The notes under the pieces were generated by a model. It worked only from the letters and a program-made list of their open reading frames with translations. It had not been told where the DNA came from and did not search any database. This document shows positions 25,909 to 34,901 of a stretch of DNA of 64,000 nucleotides, piece after piece. The translations under genes were made by a program, and so were the position numbers. Source of the DNA: Methylocaldum marinum (GTDB lineage Bacteria; Pseudomonadota; Gammaproteobacteria; Methylococcales; Methylococcaceae); assembly GCF_003584645.1 (NCBI RefSeq), contig NZ_AP017928.1, positions 1,142,981 through 1,206,980 on the forward strand, read 5' to 3'. The stretch's first letter is position 1. The number at the start of each line of letters is the position of its first letter.

Positions 25909-28845
25909 TTACAAATGCATCACCTGCAAGTCCTGCTCGGGGTATCGACTCAATGTCGTCTCACTGGTGATGACGGCCGTGCTTGCGCGTTCGGGCCGGA
26001 GGTAGGTCTCGGCGACGCGGCGCAAATCCTCGAGCTGCACCTCCAGGACTCGCGAGCGGAAGCGACGCCGCTGTTCGGCCGTGCGCCCGTGCAATGCGGC
26101 ATGAAAGGCCTTTTTCGCTTCGCCGGCGGGAGAAGCGGGCTTGTCGATGCTGCCGATCACACCCAGAATGGCTTCTTCGATCAGTCGGGATTCATGTGTA
26201 CGATCGAACAGCCAATCCACCGAGGCGTCGAAATCGGCCAGAGTTTCCGCCAGCCGCGGATCGCGATAAGAGAAGAAGCGGAACGCGCCTGCATCCAGGT
26301 CTACGGTAGCCCCCCCGCCATAGGCACCCCCTTGTTCACGAATCGCCCGATGTAGAAAATTGTTGCGCAAGAAGCCGGCGAGCACCATCAATGCCGGCGC
26401 GTCCGGATGTTCAGCGGGCGCCGCCGGATAGGCCTTGGCACAGAAGTTGACCTGGGTACTGACGGTCCACGCCTGCCGCACCGGGTATTCGCCTTTGGCC
26501 GGCGGATTGAAATGGCCCCCGGTCTTTAACTGATAGCGGTCTTCCCAGCACGCGCCCAATGCGGCGAGGAATGCTTGGCGTGCTTCGGATTCGCCGATCA
26601 GTAATAGCTGGCGCGGCGCGGTCAGCAGCGTGTCGCGCAGGTTCCGCAGCCGTTCGGCGAGGTCCTTCAGGATCGCCTCCGAATCGAGGCTATCGTCCAA
26701 AGCTTTGATCGCTCTGATGCCGGTCAATCCTTGCCAATTGTGCGCAAGGGCGGCGATCGGGCTGAGCTCGGCCGCGGCGGCCAGCATTGCCAGTACATGG
26801 CCATTGCCGGTGACACTCTGCTCCAGCCGCAAGCGTTTCTGCTTCACCAGCTCACGCAATCTGGAGAGCTCGTCGAAACGAGCCGTTTCGACCGTTTCGC
26901 GCAAGATCTCGGTCAGCGCGCCATGATTGCGTGCCAGGGCCTTTCCCGAAACGACAAACACGCCTCGACTCGTGTTCAAGTCATCGACAGCACCGCGTAC
27001 CGCTACGCGGGCGCCTATCCCGCCGGTCACGGCAGAATGAAGCGCCTGGGTGGCCAAATAATCGCGGCCTCCGCTTCCCACCTCGGTCACCATGTCGCAC
27101 AACATCGGCACGAACCGTGTCAGCTCGTCATCCAGGGCCGGGATATCGATCACCAGTTCCTCGTAGAACAGGCCGTTGGTGCCGCAGGAAAACCAGGTGG
27201 CAGGTATCCCCGCAAGAGGAACGGTGACTCCCTCGGGAATGGGCAGGTCTGCCGGAACGTCCTCCAGTCCGACTTTGGGCAGCAGTTCGGGATCGTCCTC
27301 GACCGATTGCCGCTCGGCCAGGGCGATCGCCTGTTCGATCACCCGTTTCTTCTCCGCTTCATCCATCCCTGCCCTGATCGAGGCAAGGCGTTCCGCCTCC
27401 TCGCGAGCACGGCCTGCGCCGAGCTCCGGGTCAGGCTTCATCACTAGCCGGACCCAATGTCGATTGTTCAGCAATTGCTCGCGTACAAGCGCCTTGATGA
27501 ATCCGGGATCCTTGATGCGCTCACGTAGCCGCTCGAGTGCCGCGTCGATGTCGAGGGCGGAAACCGGATCTGCTCCGTGCAGCGCCGGGCGTAGCGCCCG
27601 CAGCATCAACTGAAGACCGTAGGGAAACCCATCGCCGGTAATCTCTCGCTGATGCAGCTCCAACTGATGGAGAAGCGCTTCCACCATGGCAGGGTCAACC
27701 CCGTTCTCGGCTACCTCTTCCAGCACACCGAATATGAGCCTCTCGACTGCCTCGGCTTGCTCCGGGTTCGAACCTTCGAGTCCGGCGACAAACAGCATTT
27801 CGCGCATGGAATCTTTCAGACCGCACAAAGGCGATGGCGCGCAACCCAGATCCGTGGTTTCCAAAGCCCGGCGCAACGGCGAAGCACCATTGTTCAGCAA
27901 CACGCCTGCGAGCAGATGGGACCGCAGCACCTCCTCGATATCGGTACTCTTGTTGAGCAGCCAGCCCACGACGATATGGGTCTTGTTCCGGGTGTCCCGC
28001 TCACCGTCCAGTGCGTAGGCATCCTCGACCCGGAGCGGCGAATCATAGCGATGCTCGTCCGGCACCCGGATGTTCAGCGGCTTGAACTCGAAGTCCGCCA
28101 ACCATTCCTGGAACACCCCCTGATGCTGGTGCGGCGGGATATCGCCGAAAGTCATGAAAACCGCATTGGAGGGGTGATAGTGGCTACGATGAAACGCCTT
28201 CAACTGTTGGTAAGTGAGGTTCGGAATCGCCTCCGGATCTCCCCCGCTATTGAAGTGGTAGGTAATACTCGGGAAGACCGCTGCAGTGAGGCTCTGCCAC
28301 AGAGCCGATACCGGCGAGCTCATGGCGCCTTTCATCTCGTTGAAGACGACGCCTTTGAAGACCAATTCGCTGTCAGGATCGTCGGGTACGGCAAACTCTA
28401 TTCGATGCCCCTCCTGGGCAAAGTCGAGTGGATTCAGATTCGGGAAGAAGACCGCATCCAGGTAAACCCCGAGCAGATTTTGAAAATCCTTGCGGTTACG
28501 GCTTGCGAAGGGATAAGCGGTCCAGTCGCTGGCGGTGAAGGCGTTCATGAACGTATTCAGAGACCGGCGGATCATCATGAAGAACGGATCCCTGACCGGG
28601 TACCGTCGACTGCCGCACAGGCTGGTATGCTCGAGGATGTGAGCGACGCCGGTGGAGTCCTCGGGTACCGTGCGAAATGCCACCAGGAAAGCGTTCTGAT
28701 CGTCGTCCGCCGCAACATGGATATGGAGCGCTTCCGTCTCCCTATGCCTGAATTCCTGGACATCGACCTTCAGGGAGTCTACGCGAGTGCTGCGCAGCCA
28801 TTCAAATTTCGGATGGCATAAAGGGTACTGTACGGCTTGATTCAT
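25909..28845 (-). CDS. M16C metallopeptidase (presequence protease type)
   Basis: Zinc peptidase of the M16C family, the group of mitochondrial and chloroplast PreP and yeast Cym1, which degrade short unstructured peptides. The inverted zinc motif HxxEH is seen as HILEH (about residues 69-73), followed by TSLCGSRRYPVRDPF. The 978-residue length from ATG 28845 (MNQAVQYPLCHPKFEW) matches the family, which has two M16 halves plus an M16C-associated linker. The frame stays open to 29034, but the extra 63 residues are low-complexity and unlike the family. No signal peptide. It stands alone. Confidence 0.92.
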   Translation of the reverse strand: MNQAVQYPLCHPKFEWLRSTRVDSLKVDVQEFRHRETEALHIHVAADDDQNAFLVAFRTVPEDSTGVAHILEHTSLCGSRRYPVRDPFFMMIRRSLNTFMNAFTASDWTAYPFASRNRKDFQNLLGVYLDAVFFPNLNPLDFAQEGHRIEFAVPDDPDSELVFKGVVFNEMKGAMSSPVSALWQSLTAAVFPSITYHFNSGGDPEAIPNLTYQQLKAFHRSHYHPSNAVFMTFGDIPPHQHQGVFQEWLADFEFKPLNIRVPDEHRYDSPLRVEDAYALDGERDTRNKTHIVVGWLLNKSTDIEEVLRSHLLAGVLLNNGASPLRRALETTDLGCAPSPLCGLKDSMREMLFVAGLEGSNPEQAEAVERLIFGVLEEVAENGVDPAMVEALLHQLELHQREITGDGFPYGLQLMLRALRPALHGADPVSALDIDAALERLRERIKDPGFIKALVREQLLNNRHWVRLVMKPDPELGAGRAREEAERLASIRAGMDEAEKKRVIEQAIALAERQSVEDDPELLPKVGLEDVPADLPIPEGVTVPLAGIPATWFSCGTNGLFYEELVIDIPALDDELTRFVPMLCDMVTEVGSGGRDYLATQALHSAVTGGIGARVAVRGAVDDLNTSRGVFVVSGKALARNHGALTEILRETVETARFDELSRLRELVKQKRLRLEQSVTGNGHVLAMLAAAAELSPIAALAHNWQGLTGIRAIKALDDSLDSEAILKDLAERLRNLRDTLLTAPRQLLLIGESEARQAFLAALGACWEDRYQLKTGGHFNPPAKGEYPVRQAWTVSTQVNFCAKAYPAAPAEHPDAPALMVLAGFLRNNFLHRAIREQGGAYGGGATVDLDAGAFRFFSYRDPRLAETLADFDASVDWLFDRTHESRLIEEAILGVIGSIDKPASPAGEAKKAFHAALHGRTAEQRRRFRSRVLEVQLEDLRRVAETYLRPERASTAVITSETTLSRYPEQDLQVMHL

Positions 28846-29328
28846 CGGGGACGTCCTTCGGCCTGGATGTTCTGGAGGAGTGGAGGTGGGTTTCGCTTGA
28901 GGAGTATACAAGCCACACCCGCACGGGACCATTCTCATCGGCGGCGACGTCAACCGCTCGACGGATTGCGTCGGCATTATCATCAAACCGTTTGGCGCTT
29001 GCGAGCCCGGAAGAAGCGCCGCAGGCATTGGCAACGCGTGGTCGTCCTCAAGGTTCAGACATTTGTCCCGTACTCGGATTCTGCCGGCGGTTCGCTCTCC
29101 CTGGCGATCATAAAATCGCTTGGATGTCGCGGAATTGAAATAGTAGTATTCAGAGAATTTTACCGACGCAATACTCGGAGCCTATCTCAGGAGGCTCAAT
29201 ATCCCTTCGACACGCTTGGGGCGAACGGCCTACTAAGCTGGGCTCAAATATCGGGACCGAGGATCGAAAGCATCTTCATTCGATGGCGTCGACATAATAA
29301 GAAACATCCGTTCTCCGGGGGAAACACC
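28846..29328. other. intergenic region, no gene supported
   Basis: About 480 bases between two divergent genes. Frames are open on both strands but lack start signals or family likeness. Promoters for the peptidase gene and for the lipid operon should lie here; no motif is clear enough to call. Confidence 0.5.
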
Positions 29329-29934
29329 ATGGCCACCCTATACGACCTCAAACCGCGGTTCCAGGCACAGCTCAGGCCGCTGACCCGCTGGCTCGCCCGT
29401 CAAGGCGTTACAGCAAACCAGGTGACTCTTGCCGCTGCCCTCGCTTCCCTAGCCCTAGGTGCAGCTCTAGCGATCGATACCGTACCCCGGCTGTTTCTGC
29501 TCCTTCCCGTTTTTCTCTTCGTGCGCATGGCGCTCAATGCCATCGACGGCATGCTCGCGCGCGAGCATGGTCAGCAGTCGCGTCTCGGCGCGATTTTGAA
29601 CGAGATTACCGACGTCGTTTCCGACGCGGCGCTGTATCTGCCGTTTGCGTTGATTCCGGGGGTAAGCGCGGGACTGGTGGTGATCGTGGTGTTATTGGCT
29701 GCACTGACCGAGATGACGGGCGTCATCGGCTATGCCATAGGAGCTTCCCGACGCTACGACGGACCTATGGGCAAGAGCGACCGCGCTTTCCTGTTCGGCC
29801 TGCTCGGATTGTTGTTCGGGATAGGACTGCCGATTGGCGGTGTCCTGATGAATTCCTTGCTCACGGTGGTGGCCGTCCTCCTCGTCTTGACCATTGTGCG
29901 ACGCGCCCAGGGGGCGCTGGGAGAGAGCGCATGA
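29329..29934 (+). CDS. CDP-alcohol phosphatidyltransferase-family membrane protein
   Basis: A 201-residue integral membrane enzyme that would move a phosphatidyl group from CDP-diacylglycerol to an alcohol. ATG 29329 follows a purine-rich GGGGGAAA site. Several hydrophobic segments are present. The CDP-alcohol signature is recognisable as NAIDGMLAREHGQQSRLGAI followed by LNEITDVVSD. Compared with the standard D-x2-DG-x2-AR-x8-G-x3-D-x3-D, the first and third aspartates are asparagine. This may be a subfamily trait or may change activity; the alcohol substrate is unknown. The gene overlaps the CdsA-like gene by 4 bases. Confidence 0.85.
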   Translation: MATLYDLKPRFQAQLRPLTRWLARQGVTANQVTLAAALASLALGAALAIDTVPRLFLLLPVFLFVRMALNAIDGMLAREHGQQSRLGAILNEITDVVSDAALYLPFALIPGVSAGLVVIVVLLAALTEMTGVIGYAIGASRRYDGPMGKSDRAFLFGLLGLLFGIGLPIGGVLMNSLLTVVAVLLVLTIVRRAQGALGESA

Positions 29935-30875
29935 ACGACTGGTGGTCGAACTCGCTGCATGCGGGGATAGCGGGACTGCTCGGTTTGCTGACGGCAGCGA
30001 GCTTTGTTGTCGCCGGAATGGTGCGAACCCACTCCGAACGGTCGTACACGGAACTCAGGCTTAGGGTGCGAACCTGGTGGATCATACTCGCGGTGTTCAT
30101 CGCGGCCGTCGCGTTCGAGCCGATCGTCGGCGTCGTGGTGTTCGCACTGGTCAGTTTCATTGCATTCAAGGAATTTCTAACCCTGGTTCCGACCCGGCGA
30201 GCCGATTACCGGGTGTTATTGTGGGCCTATCTATCGATTCCGGTGCAGTACTATTGGGTCGCGAACGCTTGGTACGGAATGTTCATTATTTTCATCCCGG
30301 TGTATGTCTTTCTGTTTTTGCCGATGCGCATGGTCATGATCGGAGAAACCAACGGCTTTCTGCGGGCTGCCGGGACGTTGCACTGGGGACTCATGACTAC
30401 CGTGTTCAGTCTGAGCCATATTGCCTATTTGCTCGCGCTGCCCGACAGAAACGAGTCGACGGTTCTAGTCACGGGGGCGACCCTGGCCTTCTACCTGATC
30501 GTTCTGACCCAGCTGAACGACGTGGCTCAATACATCTGGGGCAAAAGCCTGGGCAAACGCAAGATTGTGCCGAAGGTGAGCCCGGGCAAGACGGTTGAGG
30601 GGTTTCTCGGCGGCGTCGCGACGACCACGATGCTGGCCTGGGCGATGGCGCCATGGTTTACGCCGCTGTCGCCATGGGAGGCGATTCTCGCCGGGCTGAT
30701 CATCGGCGTTGCCGGGTTTGTCGGGGACGTGGTCGTGTCGGCGGTCAAGCGCGATTTGGGGGTAAAGGACTCCGGCAACACGCTGCCGGGGCACGGCGGT
30801 ATTCTCGACCGCCTCGATTCGCTGACCTTCACCGCACCGCTGTTCTTCCATTTCGTCTACTACCTGCACTACTGA
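29931..30875 (+). CDS. phosphatidate cytidylyltransferase (CdsA-like)
   Basis: A 314-residue multi-pass membrane enzyme that makes CDP-diacylglycerol from phosphatidic acid and CTP. The CdsA signature near the end is clear: SAVKRDLGVKDSGNTLPGHG followed by GILDRLDSLTF. About eight hydrophobic segments precede it. It overlaps the phosphatidyltransferase (ATGA at 29931-29934) and is followed after 3 bases by an acyltransferase gene. It is probably a second cdsA-like gene beside the housekeeping copy, specialised to this operon (inference). Confidence 0.92.
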   Translation: MNDWWSNSLHAGIAGLLGLLTAASFVVAGMVRTHSERSYTELRLRVRTWWIILAVFIAAVAFEPIVGVVVFALVSFIAFKEFLTLVPTRRADYRVLLWAYLSIPVQYYWVANAWYGMFIIFIPVYVFLFLPMRMVMIGETNGFLRAAGTLHWGLMTTVFSLSHIAYLLALPDRNESTVLVTGATLAFYLIVLTQLNDVAQYIWGKSLGKRKIVPKVSPGKTVEGFLGGVATTTMLAWAMAPWFTPLSPWEAILAGLIIGVAGFVGDVVVSAVKRDLGVKDSGNTLPGHGGILDRLDSLTFTAPLFFHFVYYLHY

Positions 30876-30878
30876 ACC

Positions 30879-31550
30879 ATGTCCCGACTTTTGCGCAGGC
30901 TCTTCGTCATGTTGATCGCTTACCCGGTCGCTCTGCTCTGGCTCGGCATGCTCGTCCGCCACCGAGAAAGGCTGCCCTTGAAAGGTCCGGCGATCATTGC
31001 CGCCAACCACAATAGTCATCTCGATATCCTCGCGCTGTATTCCCTGTTCCCGCTTTACCTGATTCCCAAGGTTCGACCGGCCGCCGCCGCCGACTATTTT
31101 TTGAAGAACCGGTGGCTGGCCTGGTTTTCCGAGAACGTCGTCGGAATCGTTCCGGTGATACGCAGCCGCCAAGGCCGTAAGGACCCGCTCGACGGCTGCT
31201 ACGCCGCATTGGAACGCGGCGAGATTCTCATTATTTTCCCGGAAGGCACGCGCGGCGAACCGGAAATCATGGCCGACCTCAAATCCGGAATCTGGCATTT
31301 GGTCAAGCGTTTTCCGGAGGTGCAGGTAACGCCGGTGTTCATGTCGGGGCTCGGCCGCTCCATGCCGAAGGGCGAACTTTTCCCTTTACCCTTGTTCGTC
31401 GATGTATTTGTCGGAAAGCCGCTTGCCTTCCAGGAAAGCAAGCACGAATTCATGCAGCAACTTTCGGCACAGTTGCGACACTTGCGATCCAAGCTTGTCC
31501 GTCGGGATGCATCGCCGGCTACGAAACAAGTCGATGCGCCGAGTTCCTGA
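30879..31550 (+). CDS. 1-acyl-sn-glycerol-3-phosphate acyltransferase (PlsC-like)
   Basis: A 223-residue acyltransferase. The H-x4-D motif is present in NHNSHLDILALYSLF and the second motif as FPEGTRGEPE. It would acylate lysophosphatidic acid to phosphatidic acid, the substrate of the CdsA-like enzyme just upstream. One N-terminal hydrophobic stretch (LFVMLIAYPVALLWLGMLV) anchors it in the membrane. The three genes together encode the steps from lysophosphatidate to a finished phospholipid. Confidence 0.92.
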   Translation: MSRLLRRLFVMLIAYPVALLWLGMLVRHRERLPLKGPAIIAANHNSHLDILALYSLFPLYLIPKVRPAAAADYFLKNRWLAWFSENVVGIVPVIRSRQGRKDPLDGCYAALERGEILIIFPEGTRGEPEIMADLKSGIWHLVKRFPEVQVTPVFMSGLGRSMPKGELFPLPLFVDVFVGKPLAFQESKHEFMQQLSAQLRHLRSKLVRRDASPATKQVDAPSS

Positions 31551-31716
31551 GAACGCGTTGTTTCCTTAATGAAACCCGAAAACGCGCGAGTATTCGCACA
31601 GCCCCGTTTTCCGAAGCGACGCGGATATATGGAGCTCTACGCAGAGAATGATAGCCTGCCGCTTTTTCGGTGATTATGTATGAAGCTTATTTTGTTAGTG
31701 AACGAAGGCGAAAAAA

Positions 31717-32112
31717 ATGAGTATGAAAGCCGGTTTGATAAGAATGGCAATAAAATTGACGCCAAACAAATTAATCATTTGGGTGGCGAATAAGATCCTC
31801 AAGGGCATCGCTGAACTAACGAAATTTCGTTTCGATCTGGATGGGCGAAAACTGTACGTACAAACAAGGCTCTACGGCGAAAAAGAAACAATTGAAGTTT
31901 GTCTGGAAGATTTTGCTGTATTTAACGATGGCAAATCGTACAGATTCATCATACATCAGGCAAAATCGGACCGTCTCTGGTTGAATAATTTATTGGCCCG
32001 GATTGTAGGTAAGGCCTGGAAAGTCCCCGCTATTCCTCCATTTACGACTCTGTTGGAACTTGCTGCGGAACTGTTCGAGGCCAAGCCTTTAGGACTTGAA
32101 AAAATCGATTGA
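31717..32112 (+). CDS. conserved-looking hypothetical protein
   Basis: A 131-residue protein of unknown function. Start choice is ATG 31717 or ATG 31723; a purine-rich GAAGGCG lies shortly upstream. The N-terminus is a basic, hydrophobic helix (LTPNKLIIWVANKILKGIAE), followed by a beta-rich part (FDLDGRKLYVQTRLYGEKET) that may form a small barrel or lipid-binding fold. Base composition is clearly more AT-rich than in neighbouring genes, which suggests acquisition. No operon partner: 166 bases separate it from the acyltransferase gene. Confidence 0.5.
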   Translation: MSMKAGLIRMAIKLTPNKLIIWVANKILKGIAELTKFRFDLDGRKLYVQTRLYGEKETIEVCLEDFAVFNDGKSYRFIIHQAKSDRLWLNNLLARIVGKAWKVPAIPPFTTLLELAAELFEAKPLGLEKID

Positions 32113-32154
32113 GTCCGTTCCGGCGCCGGTTGGTTGTTCCGGTTGGGATCTTAA

Positions 32155-32259
32155 GGAAGCTCTGATTTAAGTCTCCACTTCGGAGAAGCGAGCTGCGCAA
32201 CTGAGTGATCTAACAGGCCCTCACTCAACCCTCTCCCAGTGGGTTTATTCAGAGCTTCC
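32155..32259. repeat. 105-bp MITE-like element with TTAA duplication
   Basis: Non-coding element with inverted ends: GGAAGCTCTGATTTAA at 32155 and TTATTCAGAGCTTCC ending at 32259 (13 of the first 15 paired bases match). It is flanked by TTAA on both sides (32151-32154 and 32260-32263). It is too short to code for a transposase, so a MITE moved by an IS5-type transposase is likely. Its right end is 18 bases before the start of the ankyrin gene, in its leader. Confidence 0.8.
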
Positions 32260-32277
32260 TTAACAGGATGCATCATC

Positions 32278-33453
32278 ATGACAGACATCGATAATCCCAT
32301 CCGCAGTGAGGCTAACCAAAAACTATTTCAAGCCATTTCGTTTGCCGAGCTGCCTGGCGTTCGAACTACCGTAAGTCAGATCGAGCCGGCCATTGCCGCA
32401 GGGGCCGATCTGAACGGCATTCTGGAGGATGGATGTACCCCGCTGACCTATGCCATCAAGAGCGGCATGGGCAGCCCCAAAGCGGTGAAAATCCTACTGG
32501 AACTGGGTGCCGACCCTTCACAGCGCGATGCCAACGGCTGGACCCCCTGGGCGCTCTGCCTCGACAAGATGGAGATCCCCTGCGTGGCCGATCGCATGAA
32601 AAAAATCGCCGACCTGTTGAGCGAATACGGAGCAGACCGCACCGATGAACGGGTCCTGCTGATGAAAACGGCGGTACGCGAACGCGATCAGGAGCGTCTT
32701 CTTCAGCTCTTTGCCGAGGGCATTGACATCAACTCCCCCATAGCCTGTACTCTTCATTTGGCGGTCATCGAGCATGACGCCGACATGGTGCGATTTCTGC
32801 TCCGGCAAGGCGCTAACCCGGAGGGATCCGACCTGCAGCACACCTGTCTGATGAGTGCCGTGCAACACAACCAAATCGAGATCATCAAGCTCCTGCTGGG
32901 GGCGGGCGCTGACCCCAGCCGTCTCTTCGGCGGGACACCGGGAATGACGCTGATCATTCTGGCAAAGGACAATGGCCACAAGGACCTCGCCAAATGGCTG
33001 GAGCGGCTTTTTCCGGACATGGAAGGCGCCAGCAGGGCGAAGAAACACAAGATCAATCCCAAATTACGTCCGCTGGTTAAAGCGGGAACCAATGGCTGTA
33101 ACTCCGGCCTAGACAACGAAGCCATCATCCAGCAGCTCGACCGCTGGGATCAGCTCTACGGAATCGAGGTCAGCGATGTGGGCTCCGATAAGGTCACCGT
33201 GCGTTTTCTCTCGCTGCCGGAACCACTTGACCAACTGGCGAGGGAGATCGATGACTTCTGCCCCGATGTCATTGATCAGGGGTTTGGGTGTATCGATGAT
33301 ATGGTTGCCATGCAGGCCCGTGACGGGCAGGAAATCGCTCACGAATGGGCGCGCCTGATTCACGGGGTGGATCTGCAGCACCCCGATGCCGGCCTGATCC
33401 TGCTGCAACGCTCACTGAGCGATACCCGCAGTGTCGCGCTGTGGTGGGATTGA
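32278..33453 (+). CDS. ankyrin-repeat protein with DUF4253-like C-terminus
   Basis: A 391-residue cytoplasmic protein. ATG 32278 (MTDIDNPIRSEANQK) has AGGA about 9 bases upstream, in preference to the earlier in-frame start at 32239 that lies within the MITE. Residues about 30-240 carry ankyrin repeats (EDGCTPLTYAIKSGMGSPKA; VKILLELGADPSQRDANGWT; TCLMSAVQHNQIEIIKLLLG). After a basic linker the last 115 residues (DRWDQLYGIEVSDVGSDKVT ... FCPDVIDQGFGCID ... VALWWD) resemble DUF4253. The role is unknown; ankyrin arrays bind proteins. Expression may be affected by the MITE in its leader. Confidence 0.85.
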   Translation: MTDIDNPIRSEANQKLFQAISFAELPGVRTTVSQIEPAIAAGADLNGILEDGCTPLTYAIKSGMGSPKAVKILLELGADPSQRDANGWTPWALCLDKMEIPCVADRMKKIADLLSEYGADRTDERVLLMKTAVRERDQERLLQLFAEGIDINSPIACTLHLAVIEHDADMVRFLLRQGANPEGSDLQHTCLMSAVQHNQIEIIKLLLGAGADPSRLFGGTPGMTLIILAKDNGHKDLAKWLERLFPDMEGASRAKKHKINPKLRPLVKAGTNGCNSGLDNEAIIQQLDRWDQLYGIEVSDVGSDKVTVRFLSLPEPLDQLAREIDDFCPDVIDQGFGCIDDMVAMQARDGQEIAHEWARLIHGVDLQHPDAGLILLQRSLSDTRSVALWWD

Positions 33454-33675
33454 CACCTTGTGGCGGAATTGGCGCCAATAGCTTGCGAATTGACAGCCCG
33501 CGATCCCTCGGCATTCCAAAGTCAAGGACATCTGGGTGAGAAAGATATACGAAGACCTTCTTGCTATAGAGCCCGTAAAATAGCTCTCAAGGCGCTCACT
33601 CGGACGGCAACTCCGTTGCGTTTCATTCCCGTCGGTGAGCTTGGTCGTTATCGCGCCGAGCTTAGACAGGAACCC

Positions 33676-33815
33676 GATGGACGAGTATGAAGGCCTAAGC
33701 CACTCCAAGTGGGAGTGTAAATGTCATGTGGTGTTTATCCCAAAGTGTCGCCGCCGAACGCTGTACCAACAGCTACGAAAGTACTTAGGGGAAATATTCC
33801 GAATACGAGCAGCCA
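33676..33815 (+). pseudogene. N-terminal fragment of an IS200-type transposase
   Basis: Starts at ATG 33676 with MDEYEGLSHSKWECKCHVVF, then IPKCRRRTLYQQLRKYLGEI, the typical N-terminus of IS200 TnpA (Y1 transposase), with the metal-site region and catalytic tyrosine missing. Similarity ends near 33,815. The rest of 33,454-33,916 holds no gene I can support. Confidence 0.8.
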
Positions 33816-33916
33816 AGAGATTCTGCGCCGAGTGTTCGTCTAGGGAGGCATTTCCTCGATCTGTCAAGCGGGCTGGCCGGTCAAACGAACTCAGGCTGGC
33901 CTGCTTCGCCGAGTTT

Positions 33917-34801
33917 CTAAGCGACGCTCTCGCGAATGAGTGACTCCAACCGCCTCACACCGGGACCGGCCGCATCCCGATCGGCGACGATCAGGTATAA
34001 ATTCGCCCAGCGCTCCGCTCCTTCACGCAGCGGTAGCGGCTTCAACTCTCCGGCATCGAGCTCTTTGCGGATGACGTCTTCGGAGTACCAAGCGTAACCG
34101 AGCCCCATGCACGCCGCCCGGATGGAGGTGGCCTGGTGGCTTACCGTCCAGCGCTGCTCGTTGAGCCACCCCGGCGTGCGGCTTCGCTCCCGGCCCGTAT
34201 CGCGAATCACCAGGTGACGGTGCCGGCGCAGATCGTCCAGGGTGAGGGGGCGGCCCAACCGATGCAACGGATGGTTCGGATGAGCCGCCGCGATGAATCG
34301 CACTTTCATGATCGAATCCCCGACGAAGCCAGGCGGCACCGATGTGCCGATGGCTAACTCGGCACGCCCCTCGATCAAGGCTTCATCGGTGCCTCCCAAA
34401 ACCGATTCGATCAGTTCGATGCGGGTGTCCGGATGCTCCCCCGCAAAGCGCGTGAAGCATTCCAGCAGCAGCCAAGTGGGAAAAAGGTGATCCACCGCCA
34501 GCCGAAGCTCCGGCTCCCAGCCGGCCGAGAGACTCGCCGCTGCCCGCTCGAGGCGGAGGGAGTCCTCGACCAACGTTTTCCCGCGCCGGTACAGAACCTG
34601 GCCGGTAGAGGTCAGCGCCGCCTTGCGTCCCTGGATTTCGAACACCTTGACTCCAAGCAGTCGCTCCAGCTTCTGCACGGCATAAGTCAGGGTCGATTGG
34701 CTTTTGTGGAGCCGCTCGGCAGCCTGTGCGTAACCGCCGGCTTCGACCACGGCAACCAGCGTCTGCCACTGATCCAGGGTGATTTTGGGAAGTGCAGCCA
34801 T
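33917..34801 (-). CDS. LysR-family transcriptional regulator
   Basis: A 294-residue regulator. The N-terminal winged helix reads LDQWQTLVAVVEAGGYAQAA and ERLHKSQSTLTYAVQKLERL. The C-terminal substrate-binding domain runs from about residue 90. It is divergent from the azoreductase and pirin genes and shares a 100-bp promoter region with them, the common layout in which LysR proteins control the neighbour in response to a small ligand. The likely signal is a quinone or other electrophile, inferred from the target genes. Confidence 0.93.
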   Translation of the reverse strand: MAALPKITLDQWQTLVAVVEAGGYAQAAERLHKSQSTLTYAVQKLERLLGVKVFEIQGRKAALTSTGQVLYRRGKTLVEDSLRLERAAASLSAGWEPELRLAVDHLFPTWLLLECFTRFAGEHPDTRIELIESVLGGTDEALIEGRAELAIGTSVPPGFVGDSIMKVRFIAAAHPNHPLHRLGRPLTLDDLRRHRHLVIRDTGRERSRTPGWLNEQRWTVSHQATSIRAACMGLGYAWYSEDVIRKELDAGELKPLPLREGAERWANLYLIVADRDAAGPGVRRLESLIRESVA

Positions 34802-34816
34802 ATTTATCTAATTCCT

Positions 34817-34865
34817 CGATTGATAACACCGAAATATTCCGATTTTCTATCGATACAATCAATCG
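34817..34865. promoter_or_regulatory. likely LysR-type operator between lysR and azoR
   Basis: AT-rich intergenic stretch with perfect inverted half-sites CGATTGAT (34817-34824) and ATCAATCG (34858-34865), and an inner palindrome TATCGATA (34848-34855). Position between the divergent genes makes it a good candidate for the regulator's binding site. No binding data. Confidence 0.55.
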
Positions 34866-34901
34866 TTTAATAAGGCTCGCCATTATCACCGGAGACATTT
34901 G

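Noticed and set aside
28846..29034. 63-residue N-terminal extension of the M16C peptidase
   Set aside because: Low-complexity sequence unlike the family; ATG 28845 gives the expected start.
28837..29328. 164-residue N-terminal extension of the CDP-alcohol phosphatidyltransferase
   Set aside because: Family proteins begin close to MATLYDLKPRFQ; the upstream part has no homology and the ATG at 29329 has a ribosome site.
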